Source: Advenella mandrilli (GTDB lineage Bacteria > Pseudomonadota > Gammaproteobacteria > Burkholderiales > Burkholderiaceae_B). From it: a stretch of DNA of 45,852 nucleotides. Below the pieces are notes generated by a model. That model saw nothing but the letters and a program-made list of their open reading frames with translations, was not told the origin of the DNA and searched no databases. Where the stretch lies: contig NZ_JAENGP010000006.1 of assembly GCF_016595155.1 (NCBI RefSeq), forward strand, positions 1 to 45,852, read 5' to 3'. Numbering within the stretch: position 1 is the stretch's first letter; every line of letters starts with the position of its first letter. The position numbers and the translations under genes were made by a program. Shown piece after piece: positions 1 to 6,828 of the stretch.

Positions 1-434
1 GAGAGGTACAGCTTTTGGCTGTTTTTGATTTTGAATTCAGTCACATCAGTTACCCATTTTTGATTCGGTTTATCGGCATCGAACTTGCGCTGGAGCACAT
101 TCGGTGCAATCTCTCCGGTGATTCCTTTATAAGATTGATATCTCTTGATGCGCACCAACGACGTCAAACCGAGCTCCTGCATCAGGCGCTGCACGGTTTT
201 ATGGTTGATCAACACCTTCTTCCTGGCGTTACGTAACGCTTGCGTGATACGCCGATAGCCATAGCGGCCCTTGTGCCACCTATAAAGACAACGAATCTTC
301 CTTTTAGTGGCCGCGTATTTGTCCCCTACCGTCTGCGCCTTGAGATGGTAGTAGAGCGTACTGCGCGACAGGCCTGTTATCTGTAATAGCAGGTGTAGCG
401 AATGATCTGGCCTTAACCCCTGGACTACTTGCGC
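1..434 (-). CDS. IS3-family transposase OrfB (partial, runs off the left edge)
   Basis: OrfB is the catalytic DDE transposase half of the IS3 family and is normally made as an OrfAB fusion by -1 frameshifting. Translated from the minus strand in the -1 frame relative to orfA, the segment reads through GLSRSTLYYHLK, then HKGRYGYRRITQAL, then NQKWVTDVTEF. These match the start of OrfB and the first catalytic aspartate (in TDVTEF) of the rve domain. The reading frame is open to the window edge; the second Asp and the Glu lie outside. No good independent start was seen, and the slippery AAAAAG run at 439-434 is the likely entry point. Confidence 0.8.
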
Positions 435-949
435 TTTTTCTGCAGCGCTGCAGCCTGTTTCGCTTCGATTAAGGCCCCTAATTTTTTTAAGTAGGCATTC
501 TCCGCACGCAAGTAGGCCAGCTCGTCCAGCAGCTCTTGCTGCGTACGTGTTTCGTCAGGCGCAGGCGCCTTGGGGAGATGTTTTTTGGGCATTTGCATTT
601 GAATTTCACCTTTATGCGGGGGCCTCAAAGCCCCAGGTTCGCTCGTATTATACGCGCGACGCCACTTCCCTATAGTCCCTATGCTGCGGATATCATATAG
701 TGCTGCGGCTTGCCGGTCGGATAACCCCTCCCGCTCGATGTGTTGCAGCACCTGTTGCTTGAACTCGGCACTGTATGTGGCGCGCTTGTCCTCCAGGCCG
801 GACACGCCATGATGCTGGTAGCTCGCTACCCAATAGCGCAATTGAGAAATATCCACCCTGTAGGTATCGGCTATTAACCGATAACCACTATTTCCGGACA
901 GATACTCCTTTACTAATTTGACTTTGAACTGCACATCATATTTTGCCAT
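425..949 (-). CDS. IS3-family transposase OrfA (helix-turn-helix protein)
   Basis: OrfA binds the element's ends and regulates transposition. The 174-residue product starts MAKYDVQFKVKLVKEYL and has two helix-turn-helix-like segments (around GYRLIADTYRVDISQLRYW and SDRQAAALYDIRSIGTIGKW). A C-terminal leucine-rich coiled coil (ELLDELAYLRAENAYLKKLGALI) is typical of the IS150 subgroup, where it mediates OrfA/OrfAB multimerisation. I chose the ATG at 949; an in-frame TTG at 982 would begin inside the terminal repeat and is less likely. The frame ends KKRK-stop directly after an A5G run at 439-434, where ribosomes could slip -1 into orfB. The gene looks intact. Confidence 0.88.
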   Translation of the reverse strand: MAKYDVQFKVKLVKEYLSGNSGYRLIADTYRVDISQLRYWVASYQHHGVSGLEDKRATYSAEFKQQVLQHIEREGLSDRQAAALYDIRSIGTIGKWRRAYNTSEPGALRPPHKGEIQMQMPKKHLPKAPAPDETRTQQELLDELAYLRAENAYLKKLGALIEAKQAAALQKKRK

Positions 950-1054
950 TGAAAAACCCCAATAAGTTGAAGAGGTGTCCAACTTTTTGGGGTCAGTTCA
1001 GAGCGTGGGAACGAGTAAGAGAACGAGTATTCGTCAGTCGTGCGACGGAGGCGC

Positions 1055-1429
1055 TTAGCGGCCTGCCGCCTTGGCACTAATGCCACCGGCCACGCCCATA
1101 TTTTCTTTGGGTATATCAATGGCCATCACCCGCACATCGTCAAGAGAAATACCCAGGCTGTCGCTGGTTGCCTTGCTTAGAGCGGCAATCAGGGCTGCCT
1201 TCAGGGCTTCGGTGCGGCCTTCAATTAAATGAACATGAACGGTGGCAAACGCCTGACCTTCCTGGCCGGAAATCATCACTTCAAAAGGCTGGAACTCCTG
1301 AATGGTAACGCGGATGCTGGCAACCGAAGCGCCAATGCTTTCCTGCACCGCTGTAGTGGCGTTTTTCAACAACGCCTGTTTTTGTTCCGTGCTGTGACCG
1401 CTTAGAATTTGTGCGTGAATAAATGGCAT
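1055..1429 (-). CDS. tautomerase-superfamily protein, fused 4-OT-like tandem (124 aa)
   Basis: The protein belongs to the tautomerase superfamily, whose members use the N-terminal proline as general base after removal of Met. It starts MPFIHAQILSGHS, leaving Pro as the first residue. At 124 aa it is about twice the length of 4-oxalocrotonate tautomerase. A second beta-alpha-beta half starts near ATVHVHLIEGRTEALK and ends PKENMGVAGG, a tail resembling that of 4-OT proteins. It is therefore a fused dimer of the kind seen in MSAD/CaaD-like and uncharacterised tautomerases; the substrate cannot be deduced. The start at 1429 has an AAAGGAAA ribosome site; 20 further in-frame upstream codons have no support. 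It lies downstream of bamC, separated by a terminator, and beside an IS end. Confidence 0.82.
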   Translation of the reverse strand: MPFIHAQILSGHSTEQKQALLKNATTAVQESIGASVASIRVTIQEFQPFEVMISGQEGQAFATVHVHLIEGRTEALKAALIAALSKATSDSLGISLDDVRVMAIDIPKENMGVAGGISAKAAGR

Positions 1430-1450
1430 GATTTTCCTTTGGTATTGGGC

Positions 1451-1479
1451 AAAAAATTCCCCTTGGCAGGCAAGGGGAA
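1451..1479 (-). terminator. intrinsic terminator after bamC
   Basis: On the minus strand a perfect 9-bp stem (TTCCCCTTG / CAAGGGGAA, loop CCTGC) is followed directly by TTTTTT at 1456-1451. It lies 27 bp past the bamC stop and about 20 bp before the tautomerase start. Tautomerase expression should therefore depend on read-through or on a promoter within the hairpin region. Confidence 0.85.
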
Positions 1480-1505
1480 GGTATATCAAACTAATTGAAA
1501 ACAGA

Positions 1506-2642
1506 TTAATTCATTTTTTGGGCAATCACGGTTAAGATACGGCGCGCCGTCGTGCTGGAATCGGGGTTGCCGTTATAGTCACGTACCGTTACCAAAGACT
1601 GGGCACCTTGCCCGTTGACTTCGATGGTGTAGGGTAGGGGTGTTAGATTGCCCTTATCACCCCACAAACGGGTAATGAAATTGGCTTCCTGACGTTTTTC
1701 ACCGGTGTCGGTATCCAGGTAACGGATAACATAAGTACCGGCCGAGGCGTTTGAGTTCTCTATTTTGAAGCCTGAAGCAGATAGCGCATTACCTACCCGG
1801 CGCCATGCCAGGTCTTGTGATTCGTTTACTGACAGGGCTGTGGAGCCTTCAACAAAATTGGCTATTTTGGGCTGGCTAATAGCGGGTGCAGCGGCCGCAG
1901 ATTGCTTGATTTGCTGCTCGGCCCTGGTTTTGTCTGCACCCAGGTAAACCATTAAGCGGGACATCATGGCGGCATTCAGGCCGGGGTCTTCGTTGGCCGG
2001 CAACCATTTGAACTCGGTGCCATCGCGGTCCATTTGGGTTTCTACCATGCGTTCATGGCTAATGTAAACCTCTGTTTTGCCATTAACGCGCTCAAGACGG
2101 GTATGAAAACGTTCACGTTCGCCACTGTCCGAGACCATGTCTACAATGGAACCCAGTGCGCGACGCAGGAAGTTTCCTGGAATCTTGGCACGGTTTTCAG
2201 CCCAGTCGGTTTCAATAATGCCGGCCTTGGGGTTGTCACGGTTAATGGTGAAGCCTTCGTCTGTCCAGAAAGCAACCAGTTTGGGATAGACGATGTTGGG
2301 GTCTTGACTGATTTCCAGCCAGCGCAGGTCTCCGCTGCGGCGCACTTCAATGCCATCAATGGTTGGCAGCACGTTGACACCCTGGGCATTGGCGGCATTG
2401 GCGGCGGCCACAGACTGGTTATAGGTGCTTGCCGAAGCAGCACCGCCTGGTGCGGTGTATTGGGGCTTGATGTCGGCACTGGACAGGTCGGGTGGAATGC
2501 TTAACGGGTCACCGCGAACGGTGCTTTTGTAATCAACCTGTTCTCCATCTCCCATAAGTTCAGAAACGGCGTTGCATCCGGCAAGCAGGGTTGCAGCTGC
2601 AATTAAACCCGATGCTGTAAGATGGCGTGCATTGATGCGCAT
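1506..2642 (-). CDS. bamC: outer membrane protein assembly lipoprotein BamC
   Basis: BamC (NlpB) is a lipoprotein of the BAM complex that inserts beta-barrel proteins into the outer membrane. The 378-aa product begins with a lipoprotein signal ending in the lipobox LAGC, with the acylated cysteine at residue 23. A low-complexity stretch (VDYKSTVRGDPLSIPPDLS) follows, matching the extended BamC N-terminus that packs on BamD in E. coli. Two helix-grip domains follow (around residues 95-220 and 260-375), ending in RRILTVIAQKMN. It starts 18 bp after dapA with an AAGGATC ribosome site, so dapA-bamC is an operon, as in E. coli. The product is co-directional with its neighbours and no damage is visible. 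Confidence 0.93.
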   Translation of the reverse strand: MRINARHLTASGLIAAATLLAGCNAVSELMGDGEQVDYKSTVRGDPLSIPPDLSSADIKPQYTAPGGAASASTYNQSVAAANAANAQGVNVLPTIDGIEVRRSGDLRWLEISQDPNIVYPKLVAFWTDEGFTINRDNPKAGIIETDWAENRAKIPGNFLRRALGSIVDMVSDSGERERFHTRLERVNGKTEVYISHERMVETQMDRDGTEFKWLPANEDPGLNAAMMSRLMVYLGADKTRAEQQIKQSAAAAPAISQPKIANFVEGSTALSVNESQDLAWRRVGNALSASGFKIENSNASAGTYVIRYLDTDTGEKRQEANFITRLWGDKGNLTPLPYTIEVNGQGAQSLVTVRDYNGNPDSSTTARRILTVIAQKMN

Positions 2643-2660
2643 AAATCTTGATCCTTGATA

Positions 2661-3563
2661 TTAAATAAGGCCCAGGTTTTGAAGGGCCTGGGTAACCGGA
2701 GTCTTGTTTTGTTCACTGAGTCCGCACAGGGGCAGGCGATAGCCCAGTTGTGACAAACCAAGCTGGGCAACCGCCCATTTGACAGGAATAGGGTTGGCTT
2801 CAATGAAAAGCACTTTGTTCAATTGCGTCAGTTTAGCATTCAGTTCCCGTGTTGTGGGTACATCGCCCATGCGGGCGGCAACGCATAATTCGTGCATGAG
2901 TTTTGGCGTGACATTGGCGGTTACCGAAATATTGCCGTTGGCACCCAGCAAAATAAGGGCGGCAGCGGTTGGGTCGTCGCCACTGAAAACCTGAAAATGA
3001 TCGGGTTTATTAGCCAGTAGCAGGCCGCCACGGGCGATGTCGCCGGTAGCGTCTTTGATACCAATAATGTTTTGTACATTGGCCAGGCGCAAAATGGTTT
3101 CATCGCTTAAGTTGGCAACGGTGCGCCCGGGTACGTTGTACAAAATAATGGGCAAATCGCCTTCTTGCGCAATCGCGCTAAAGTGCAGGAAAAGCCCTTC
3201 TTGTGAGGGTTTGTTGTAGTAGGGCACCACTGAAAGACCGGCTTGTGCACCTACTTTTTTGGCCTGTTTAGTCAGGTAAATGGCTTCATCGGTTGCGTTG
3301 GCACCCACGCCGGCAATAATGGGAATACGGCCGGCGGCATGGGCTACGGCAACGCGGATAAGCTCGGTGTGCTCATCAAAATCTACCGTTGGCGACTCGC
3401 CCGAGGTGCCCACTACAACCAGCCCGTCAGAGCCTTCCTGTACATGCCAGTCGATTAGCTTCTTGTAGGCTTCATAGTCAATCTTGCCATTGGGCAACAT
3501 AGGGGTAATTAGTGCAGGAATACTGCCTGTAAAAATAGGATATGAAGAACTGTCGACTGCCAT
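2661..3563 (-). CDS. dapA: 4-hydroxy-tetrahydrodipicolinate synthase
   Basis: DapA condenses pyruvate with aspartate-4-semialdehyde, the first committed step of lysine and diaminopimelate synthesis in the cytoplasm. The 300-aa TIM-barrel protein shows the substrate-loop motif GTSGESPT (residues 52-59), the catalytic tyrosine in YNVPGRT (Tyr142) and the Schiff-base lysine in IGIKDATGD (Lys170). Family members usually begin at FTGSIxAxxTPM; here ten extra residues precede it, which is common in Burkholderiales, and AGGA upstream of the ATG supports this start. It is followed 18 bp later by bamC and preceded by a yciO-like gene on the same strand, with a terminator between them. Confidence 0.96.
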   Translation of the reverse strand: MAVDSSSYPIFTGSIPALITPMLPNGKIDYEAYKKLIDWHVQEGSDGLVVVGTSGESPTVDFDEHTELIRVAVAHAAGRIPIIAGVGANATDEAIYLTKQAKKVGAQAGLSVVPYYNKPSQEGLFLHFSAIAQEGDLPIILYNVPGRTVANLSDETILRLANVQNIIGIKDATGDIARGGLLLANKPDHFQVFSGDDPTAAALILLGANGNISVTANVTPKLMHELCVAARMGDVPTTRELNAKLTQLNKVLFIEANPIPVKWAVAQLGLSQLGYRLPLCGLSEQNKTPVTQALQNLGLI

Positions 3564-3664
3564 AATTAAAAAGTCCTGAACAGGGATAAATACAAACCAC
3601 TAAGCATAACGCTTTTTTGCGGATAGTTTAAGAGAATTAAAGGAGATAGATGGGAATATTGTTG

Positions 3665-3706
3665 AAAAAAAACACAAAAAAAGGTTTTGCCGGCATTTTT
3701 GCCGGC
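3665..3706 (-). terminator. intrinsic terminator after the yciO-like gene
   Basis: Reading on the minus strand, GCCGGCA (3706-3700) pairs with TGCCGGC (3695-3689) over a short AAAA loop. An AAAACC spacer and a long T-rich run (3682-3665) follow. It lies 12 bp beyond the stop codon of the 207-aa gene and separates it from dapA. Confidence 0.8.
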
Positions 3707-3717
3707 TTTCTCATGCT

Positions 3718-4341
3718 TTATAGCCCCAGACTGGCGGGGTTGCCCGCACCCATTCGTACCACTTCTGGCGTGCCGGAAGACAAGTCTATCACGGTGGTGG
3801 GGGTGCCGGGGCAGCTGCCGCTGTCAATCACACCGGCCAGCTCGTGGCTGTAATGAGCCATGATTTCTTCCGGGTCATTCAGCGGATCGGTTTCGTCCTT
3901 GGGAATTAATGTGGTGGAAAGCAGGGGTGAGCCAACCGCCTCGATCAGGGCCAGGGTAATGGGGTGATCGGGAACGCGGATGCCAATGGTTTTGCGAGAA
4001 GGGTGGGATACCCGGCGCGGTACGTCTTTGCTAGCTTCCAGGATAAACGTCCAGGGCCCTGGCGTTGCAGCCTTCAACAGACGGTATTGTTGGTTGTCGA
4101 CCCGGGCAAAATGACCGATTTCTGCCAGGTCACGGCAAAGCAGGGTAAGGTGATGGCGTTCGTCAAGGCCGCGGATGCGCCGTAAATGTGCCGCCGCATC
4201 CTTGTCGTCAAGGCGGGCCATAATGGCATAGCTGGAATCGGTGGGAACCGCGATAAGCCCACCGTCGTTAATCATTTGTGCTGCCTGTTTCAGTAAGCGA
4301 GTTTGTGGATTTTGTGGATGAACATCAAATAAAATTGCCAT
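3718..4341 (-). CDS. YciO/YrdC (Sua5-TsaC) family protein
   Basis: The 207-aa protein is a YrdC-domain member. This fold includes L-threonylcarbamoyladenylate synthase TsaC, which starts t6A tRNA modification. Visible motifs are the N-terminal GGLIAVPTDSSYAI nucleotide/threonine-binding strand, then RIRGLDERHHLTLLCRDL where TsaC has the KxR-x-P-x-x-PL motif, and PGPWTFILEAS. The RGLDxRHxxTLLCRDL form and the length of about 206 residues match E. coli YciO rather than TsaC/Sua5, so its role in t6A synthesis is uncertain. The start lies downstream of three 22-bp tandem repeats (4383-4448). It reads towards dapA but is separated from it by a terminator. Confidence 0.85.
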   Translation of the reverse strand: MAILFDVHPQNPQTRLLKQAAQMINDGGLIAVPTDSSYAIMARLDDKDAAAHLRRIRGLDERHHLTLLCRDLAEIGHFARVDNQQYRLLKAATPGPWTFILEASKDVPRRVSHPSRKTIGIRVPDHPITLALIEAVGSPLLSTTLIPKDETDPLNDPEEIMAHYSHELAGVIDSGSCPGTPTTVIDLSSGTPEVVRMGAGNPASLGL

Positions 4342-4382
4342 ATTAGACCCTCTTGGTTGGAATTTTTGGTGATAAATTTTTT

Positions 4383-4448
4383 GCTAATAAATTTATGGGT
4401 TGTTGCTAATAAATTTATGGGTTGTTGGTAATAAATTTATGGGTTGTT
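4383..4448. repeat. three tandem copies of a 22-bp repeat
   Basis: Units 4383-4404, 4405-4426 and 4427-4448 each read (G/G)(C/C/G)TAATAAATTTATGGGTTGTT. They are identical except for one C-to-G change at the second base of unit three. A partial unit (GATAAATTTTTT) precedes at about 4371. The array lies in the spacer between the start of the yciO-like gene (minus) and tRNA-Arg (plus). The 22-bp period is two helical turns, so bound proteins would stack on one face, but slippage expansion is an equally simple explanation. Confidence 0.9.
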
Positions 4449-4503
4449 GTCGCTAAATTAGTGCAAATATTATTAACTCGGGTTAGAATAGCGGGCTTGT
4501 GTA

Positions 4504-4580
4504 GTCTCCGTAGCTCAACTGGATAGAGCACCCGCCTTCTAAGCGGGGGGTTGTGAGTTCGATTCTCGCCGGAGGCACCA
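4504..4580 (+). tRNA. tRNA-Arg (anticodon UCU)
   Basis: A full cloverleaf can be folded. The acceptor stem GTCTCCG pairs with CGGAGGC (one U-G pair). The D arm is GCTC...GAGC. The anticodon stem CCCGC/GCGGG encloses the loop CTTCTAA with anticodon TCT. The T arm is GTGAG-TTCGATT-CTCGC, followed by discriminator A and a genomically encoded CCA. It decodes AGA/AGG arginine codons. It is a single tRNA with no neighbouring tRNA genes, and a terminator-like hairpin lies about 100 bp downstream. Confidence 0.97.
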
Positions 4581-4683
4581 TTCAAATATTACACCACACC
4601 GCCTTATAAAAAAAGGTTAGACGCTGGACACCCCCGAAAGGGATGCCCAATGCAACGAAAATTGCCCTGAAAAAAAATATCTC

Positions 4684-4719
4684 AACCGCCTATCAAATTG
4701 GGCGGTTTTTTTATTTTTT
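4684..4719 (+). terminator. intrinsic terminator downstream of tRNA-Arg
   Basis: AACCGCC (4684-4690) pairs with GGCGGTT (4701-4707) over a 10-nt loop and runs into TTTTTTATTTTTT. It is the first good terminator after the tRNA gene on the plus strand, and it insulates the following secreted-protein gene. Confidence 0.8.
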
Positions 4720-4883
4720 CCTGGGAAATGGCCTATCTCCTTGGTACGCTCTTTTTACTGCGACAGAAAAGTTCATAGACTTTTCATGTTTAATTAATAG
4801 CGCCTAATTTTTTCTTTAATATACCAGTCATAAAGCTTGGCTATTCTTCCCGTACCTTATTCAAACCTCAAAGGAATAGTATT

Positions 4884-6239
4884 GTGAAGAAGTCGTTTCG
4901 TTTATCTATCTTAAGCCTGGTATTAAGCGCCATTTCTTTTTCTGCTCATGCGCAGCAAGAAATGCCGGCGGTACTGGAAGGTCATGCCGTTTTACCAGCC
5001 AACAGCGTGATCCAGGCACCAGACAATGCACCCCAAGACCTGAAAGTGGCCGGAAAATATACCACCCGTGCCCGTGTAGAGGAACTGGGCAGTCTCATGG
5101 GTAAATCCAATGGCCGTGATACCGGCCATAAGGTGCCTTTTAAGGGCCAACCTTTGCAGGGCCATTCAGGTATCCAGGTTATGGACGATGGCAGTGTCTG
5201 GATTGTGACCGATAACGGTTTTGGCAATAAAGCCAACTCGCCCGATTCCATGCTGTACGCCAATCACTACAACATCGACTGGAAAACCGGTGAATTCAAG
5301 CACCTTGAAACCGTCTTCCTGAGCGATCCGAATAAAAAAGTGCCTTTCCGTATTATTCATGAGGATACCAAAGAGCGTTACCTGACCGGTTCCGACTTTG
5401 ACCTGGAAAGCATGCAAATTATTGGCGACAACCTCTGGTTTGGCGAAGAGTTTGGTCCTTTCCTGATTAAGGCAGATAAAAACGGTCACGTGGTGGCGGT
5501 TTTTGAAACCGAAGTAAATGGCAAGAAAATCCAGTCTCCTGACAACTATCTGGTTGCTACCCCCGGTGCGCCCGGTGAAACCTATAAAACCGTTAACCTG
5601 AAGCGATCCAAGGGTTACGAAGGCATGGCGGCCTCGGTGGATGGCAAATTCCTGTATCCGCTACTGGAAGGGCCGGTTTGGGACGAAAACACCAAAGATT
5701 GGGAAAAGTCGGGCGATAAAACCGCTTTGCGCGTGCTGGAATTTGATGTGGGGGCTGAAAAGTGGACGGGCCGTTCCTGGTTTTACCCCCTGGAAGCCAG
5801 TCACCACGCCATTGGTGACTTCAATATGATTGATGCCACCACCGCCCTGATTATTGAGCGTGACAACGGCGAAGGCACACCCGATAAAGCGTGTAAAGAC
5901 GGTGAAGACCCCACCCAATGCTTTGCCGATTTGCCCAAGTTCAAGCGAGTCTACAAAGTGGAGTTCAGCCCTGAAACCGCTGGCAAGGATGCCCGTAAAA
6001 TTGCCTACATTGATTTGCTGAACATTCAGGATCCCAACAAACTGGCTCGTAAACCATTAAGCAATGGTGTCTTGCAATTCCCGTTTTTTACTATTGAAAA
6101 CGTGGATGTGATTGATGGTGAGCGCATTGTGGTGGGTAATGATAATAACTATCCGTTCTCTTCAAGCCGCGAGCCCAACCAGCAGGATGATAATGAGCTG
6201 ATTCTGCTTAATGTAAAAGAACTGCTGCAAGCCAAATAA
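4884..6239 (+). CDS. secreted phytase-like (esterase-like activity of phytase) domain protein
   Basis: The 451-aa protein has a Sec signal peptide (MKKSFRLSILSLVLSAISFSAHA, cleaved before QQEMP). It is followed by one long domain resembling the 'esterase-like activity of phytase' family, a beta-propeller-like fold found in secreted bacterial proteins. Recognisable stretches are GHSGIQVMDDGSVWIVTDNGFG, GSDFDLESMQ, WFGEEFGPFL, SKGYEGMAAS and the C-terminal ENVDVIDGERIVVGNDNNYP. The substrate is not known; phosphate-ester hydrolysis in the periplasm is the family-based guess. Translation begins at a GTG preceded by AAGGA nine bases upstream. The gene stands alone, with its own terminator at 6319. 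An 11-bp spaced TTCAT direct repeat upstream (4772, 4783) weakly resembles a Pho box. Confidence 0.78.
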   Translation: MKKSFRLSILSLVLSAISFSAHAQQEMPAVLEGHAVLPANSVIQAPDNAPQDLKVAGKYTTRARVEELGSLMGKSNGRDTGHKVPFKGQPLQGHSGIQVMDDGSVWIVTDNGFGNKANSPDSMLYANHYNIDWKTGEFKHLETVFLSDPNKKVPFRIIHEDTKERYLTGSDFDLESMQIIGDNLWFGEEFGPFLIKADKNGHVVAVFETEVNGKKIQSPDNYLVATPGAPGETYKTVNLKRSKGYEGMAASVDGKFLYPLLEGPVWDENTKDWEKSGDKTALRVLEFDVGAEKWTGRSWFYPLEASHHAIGDFNMIDATTALIIERDNGEGTPDKACKDGEDPTQCFADLPKFKRVYKVEFSPETAGKDARKIAYIDLLNIQDPNKLARKPLSNGVLQFPFFTIENVDVIDGERIVVGNDNNYPFSSSREPNQQDDNELILLNVKELLQAK

Positions 6240-6318
6240 GCGGTAGCAGGGTGATAGGCGGGTAGGGCGTAATAAAGCTATTAATGAATAATAAATGCCC
6301 GTGCTTGCCAGTATAACG

Positions 6319-6340
6319 GCCAGGTGAAAACCTGGCTGTT
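6319..6340 (+). terminator. terminator of the phytase-like gene
   Basis: GCCAGGT (6319-6325), loop GAAA, then ACCTGGC (6330-6336) and TGTTTT. The perfect 7-bp stem with a GNRA-type loop lies 80 bp after the stop codon. Confidence 0.75.
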
Positions 6341-6665
6341 TTCATGGTTTGATACCTTATATTTTCATGTTTTTTTTGCCTGTTTTCATAGGTAAAACAT
6401 GGCTTTTTCTTCCTATACTCTATATCATTTTGGTAACATTCCTTAAAAAACGCTTAATTTTTTATATTTAAAGCTTTAATGCTTTATTAATCAATTGCTT
6501 ACATTGTTTTTTTGCTTTTCGTTAATTTTTAAAGGCGCCCGAAACTGACTTAATCCCGGCTTGTATCGCAATTTTTCATCATTATTTAAAAATTTGTATC
6601 TAAAAAAACACAGGATAAATCATTAAAACGCTTTTAAAAACCAACACAGATCAAGGAGTTTTCAA
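6341..6665. other. AT-rich intergenic stretch upstream of nirK control region
   Basis: This stretch is strongly AT-rich with several T and A runs. I see no open frame with a plausible start and ribosome site, no tRNA and no strong hairpin. It probably only separates the phytase-like gene from the nirK promoter; an upstream activator or nucleoid-protein site is possible but nothing specific is recognisable. Confidence 0.6.
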
Positions 6666-6688
6666 AAGATACATCTTAAATATATCTT
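6666..6688. promoter_or_regulatory. putative NsrR (nitric oxide sensor) binding site upstream of nirK
   Basis: Two 11-bp half sites, AAGATACATCT and AAATATATCTT, flank a single central T and are inverted repeats with 9 of 11 positions matching. This 11-1-11 layout and sequence fit the known NsrR consensus (AAGATGCATTT and its complement). NsrR is an iron-sulphur repressor released by nitric oxide, and it controls nirK/aniA in Neisseria. The centre lies about 72 bp before the transcription start inferred from the -10 box at 6737. No nsrR gene is in the window. Confidence 0.65.
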
Positions 6689-6701
6689 TTAGATTGGTTG
6701 T

Positions 6702-6715
6702 TTGATTTAAATCAG
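6702..6715. promoter_or_regulatory. FNR/DNR-type box of the nirK promoter
   Basis: TTGAT-TTAA-ATCAG matches the FNR-family consensus TTGAT-N4-ATCAA at nine of ten defined positions. Its centre (6708.5) lies about 41 bp upstream of the transcription start predicted from the -10 box TAGAAT at 6737-6742. This is the standard class II position for activation by FNR or DNR under oxygen limitation or nitric oxide. Confidence 0.75.
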
Positions 6716-6736
6716 AAGTTGATCAGAATTAACCCG

Positions 6737-6742
6737 TAGAAT
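6737..6742 (+). promoter_or_regulatory. predicted -10 element of nirK
   Basis: TAGAAT differs from TATAAT at one base. There is no good -35 hexamer, but the FNR-type box occupies the place of the -35 region, as expected for an activator-dependent promoter. The implied leader to the ATG at 6829 is about 80 nt. Confidence 0.55.
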
Positions 6743-6828
6743 TTCCATTAACGGATGTCCCGAATATGAATAACGGGAAATTATTCCTCAGGGCAATGCC
6801 GGGAAATTTTTTTATCCAGGAGAAGTAA

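Larger units (their letters stand above)
1..1000 (-). mobile_element. IS3-family (IS150-like) insertion sequence, partial, cut by left window edge
   Basis: The right end of an IS3-family element lies here, reading leftwards. The outer end at about position 1000 reads inward on the minus strand as TGAACTGACCCC followed by AAAAAGTTGGACACC, a terminal inverted repeat typical of this family. Inside lie orfA (helix-turn-helix plus leucine-zipper-like region) and the start of orfB (DDE transposase), in the usual two-frame arrangement. The other end and any target duplication are outside the window, so completeness cannot be judged. The end falls only about 55 bp beyond the stop codon of the neighbouring tautomerase gene, which the insertion appears to have spared. 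Confidence 0.9.

Noticed and set aside
1001-1054. Possible fourth, broken copy of the hairpin family next to the IS end (minus strand CTCCGTCGCACGAC..CGAA)
   Set aside because: A small GTCG-CA-CGAC hairpin and some core-like words are present, but the second arm is missing and the alignment to the A/B/C core needs several gaps. Too weak to include.
3650-3853. Open frame of 67 codons on the plus strand
   Set aside because: It crosses the terminator of the yciO-like gene and then lies antisense inside that gene; no family resemblance.
4504-4580. tRNA-Arg as an integration site of a genomic island
   Set aside because: No integrase gene and no repeat of the tRNA 3' end was noticed in the flanking DNA.
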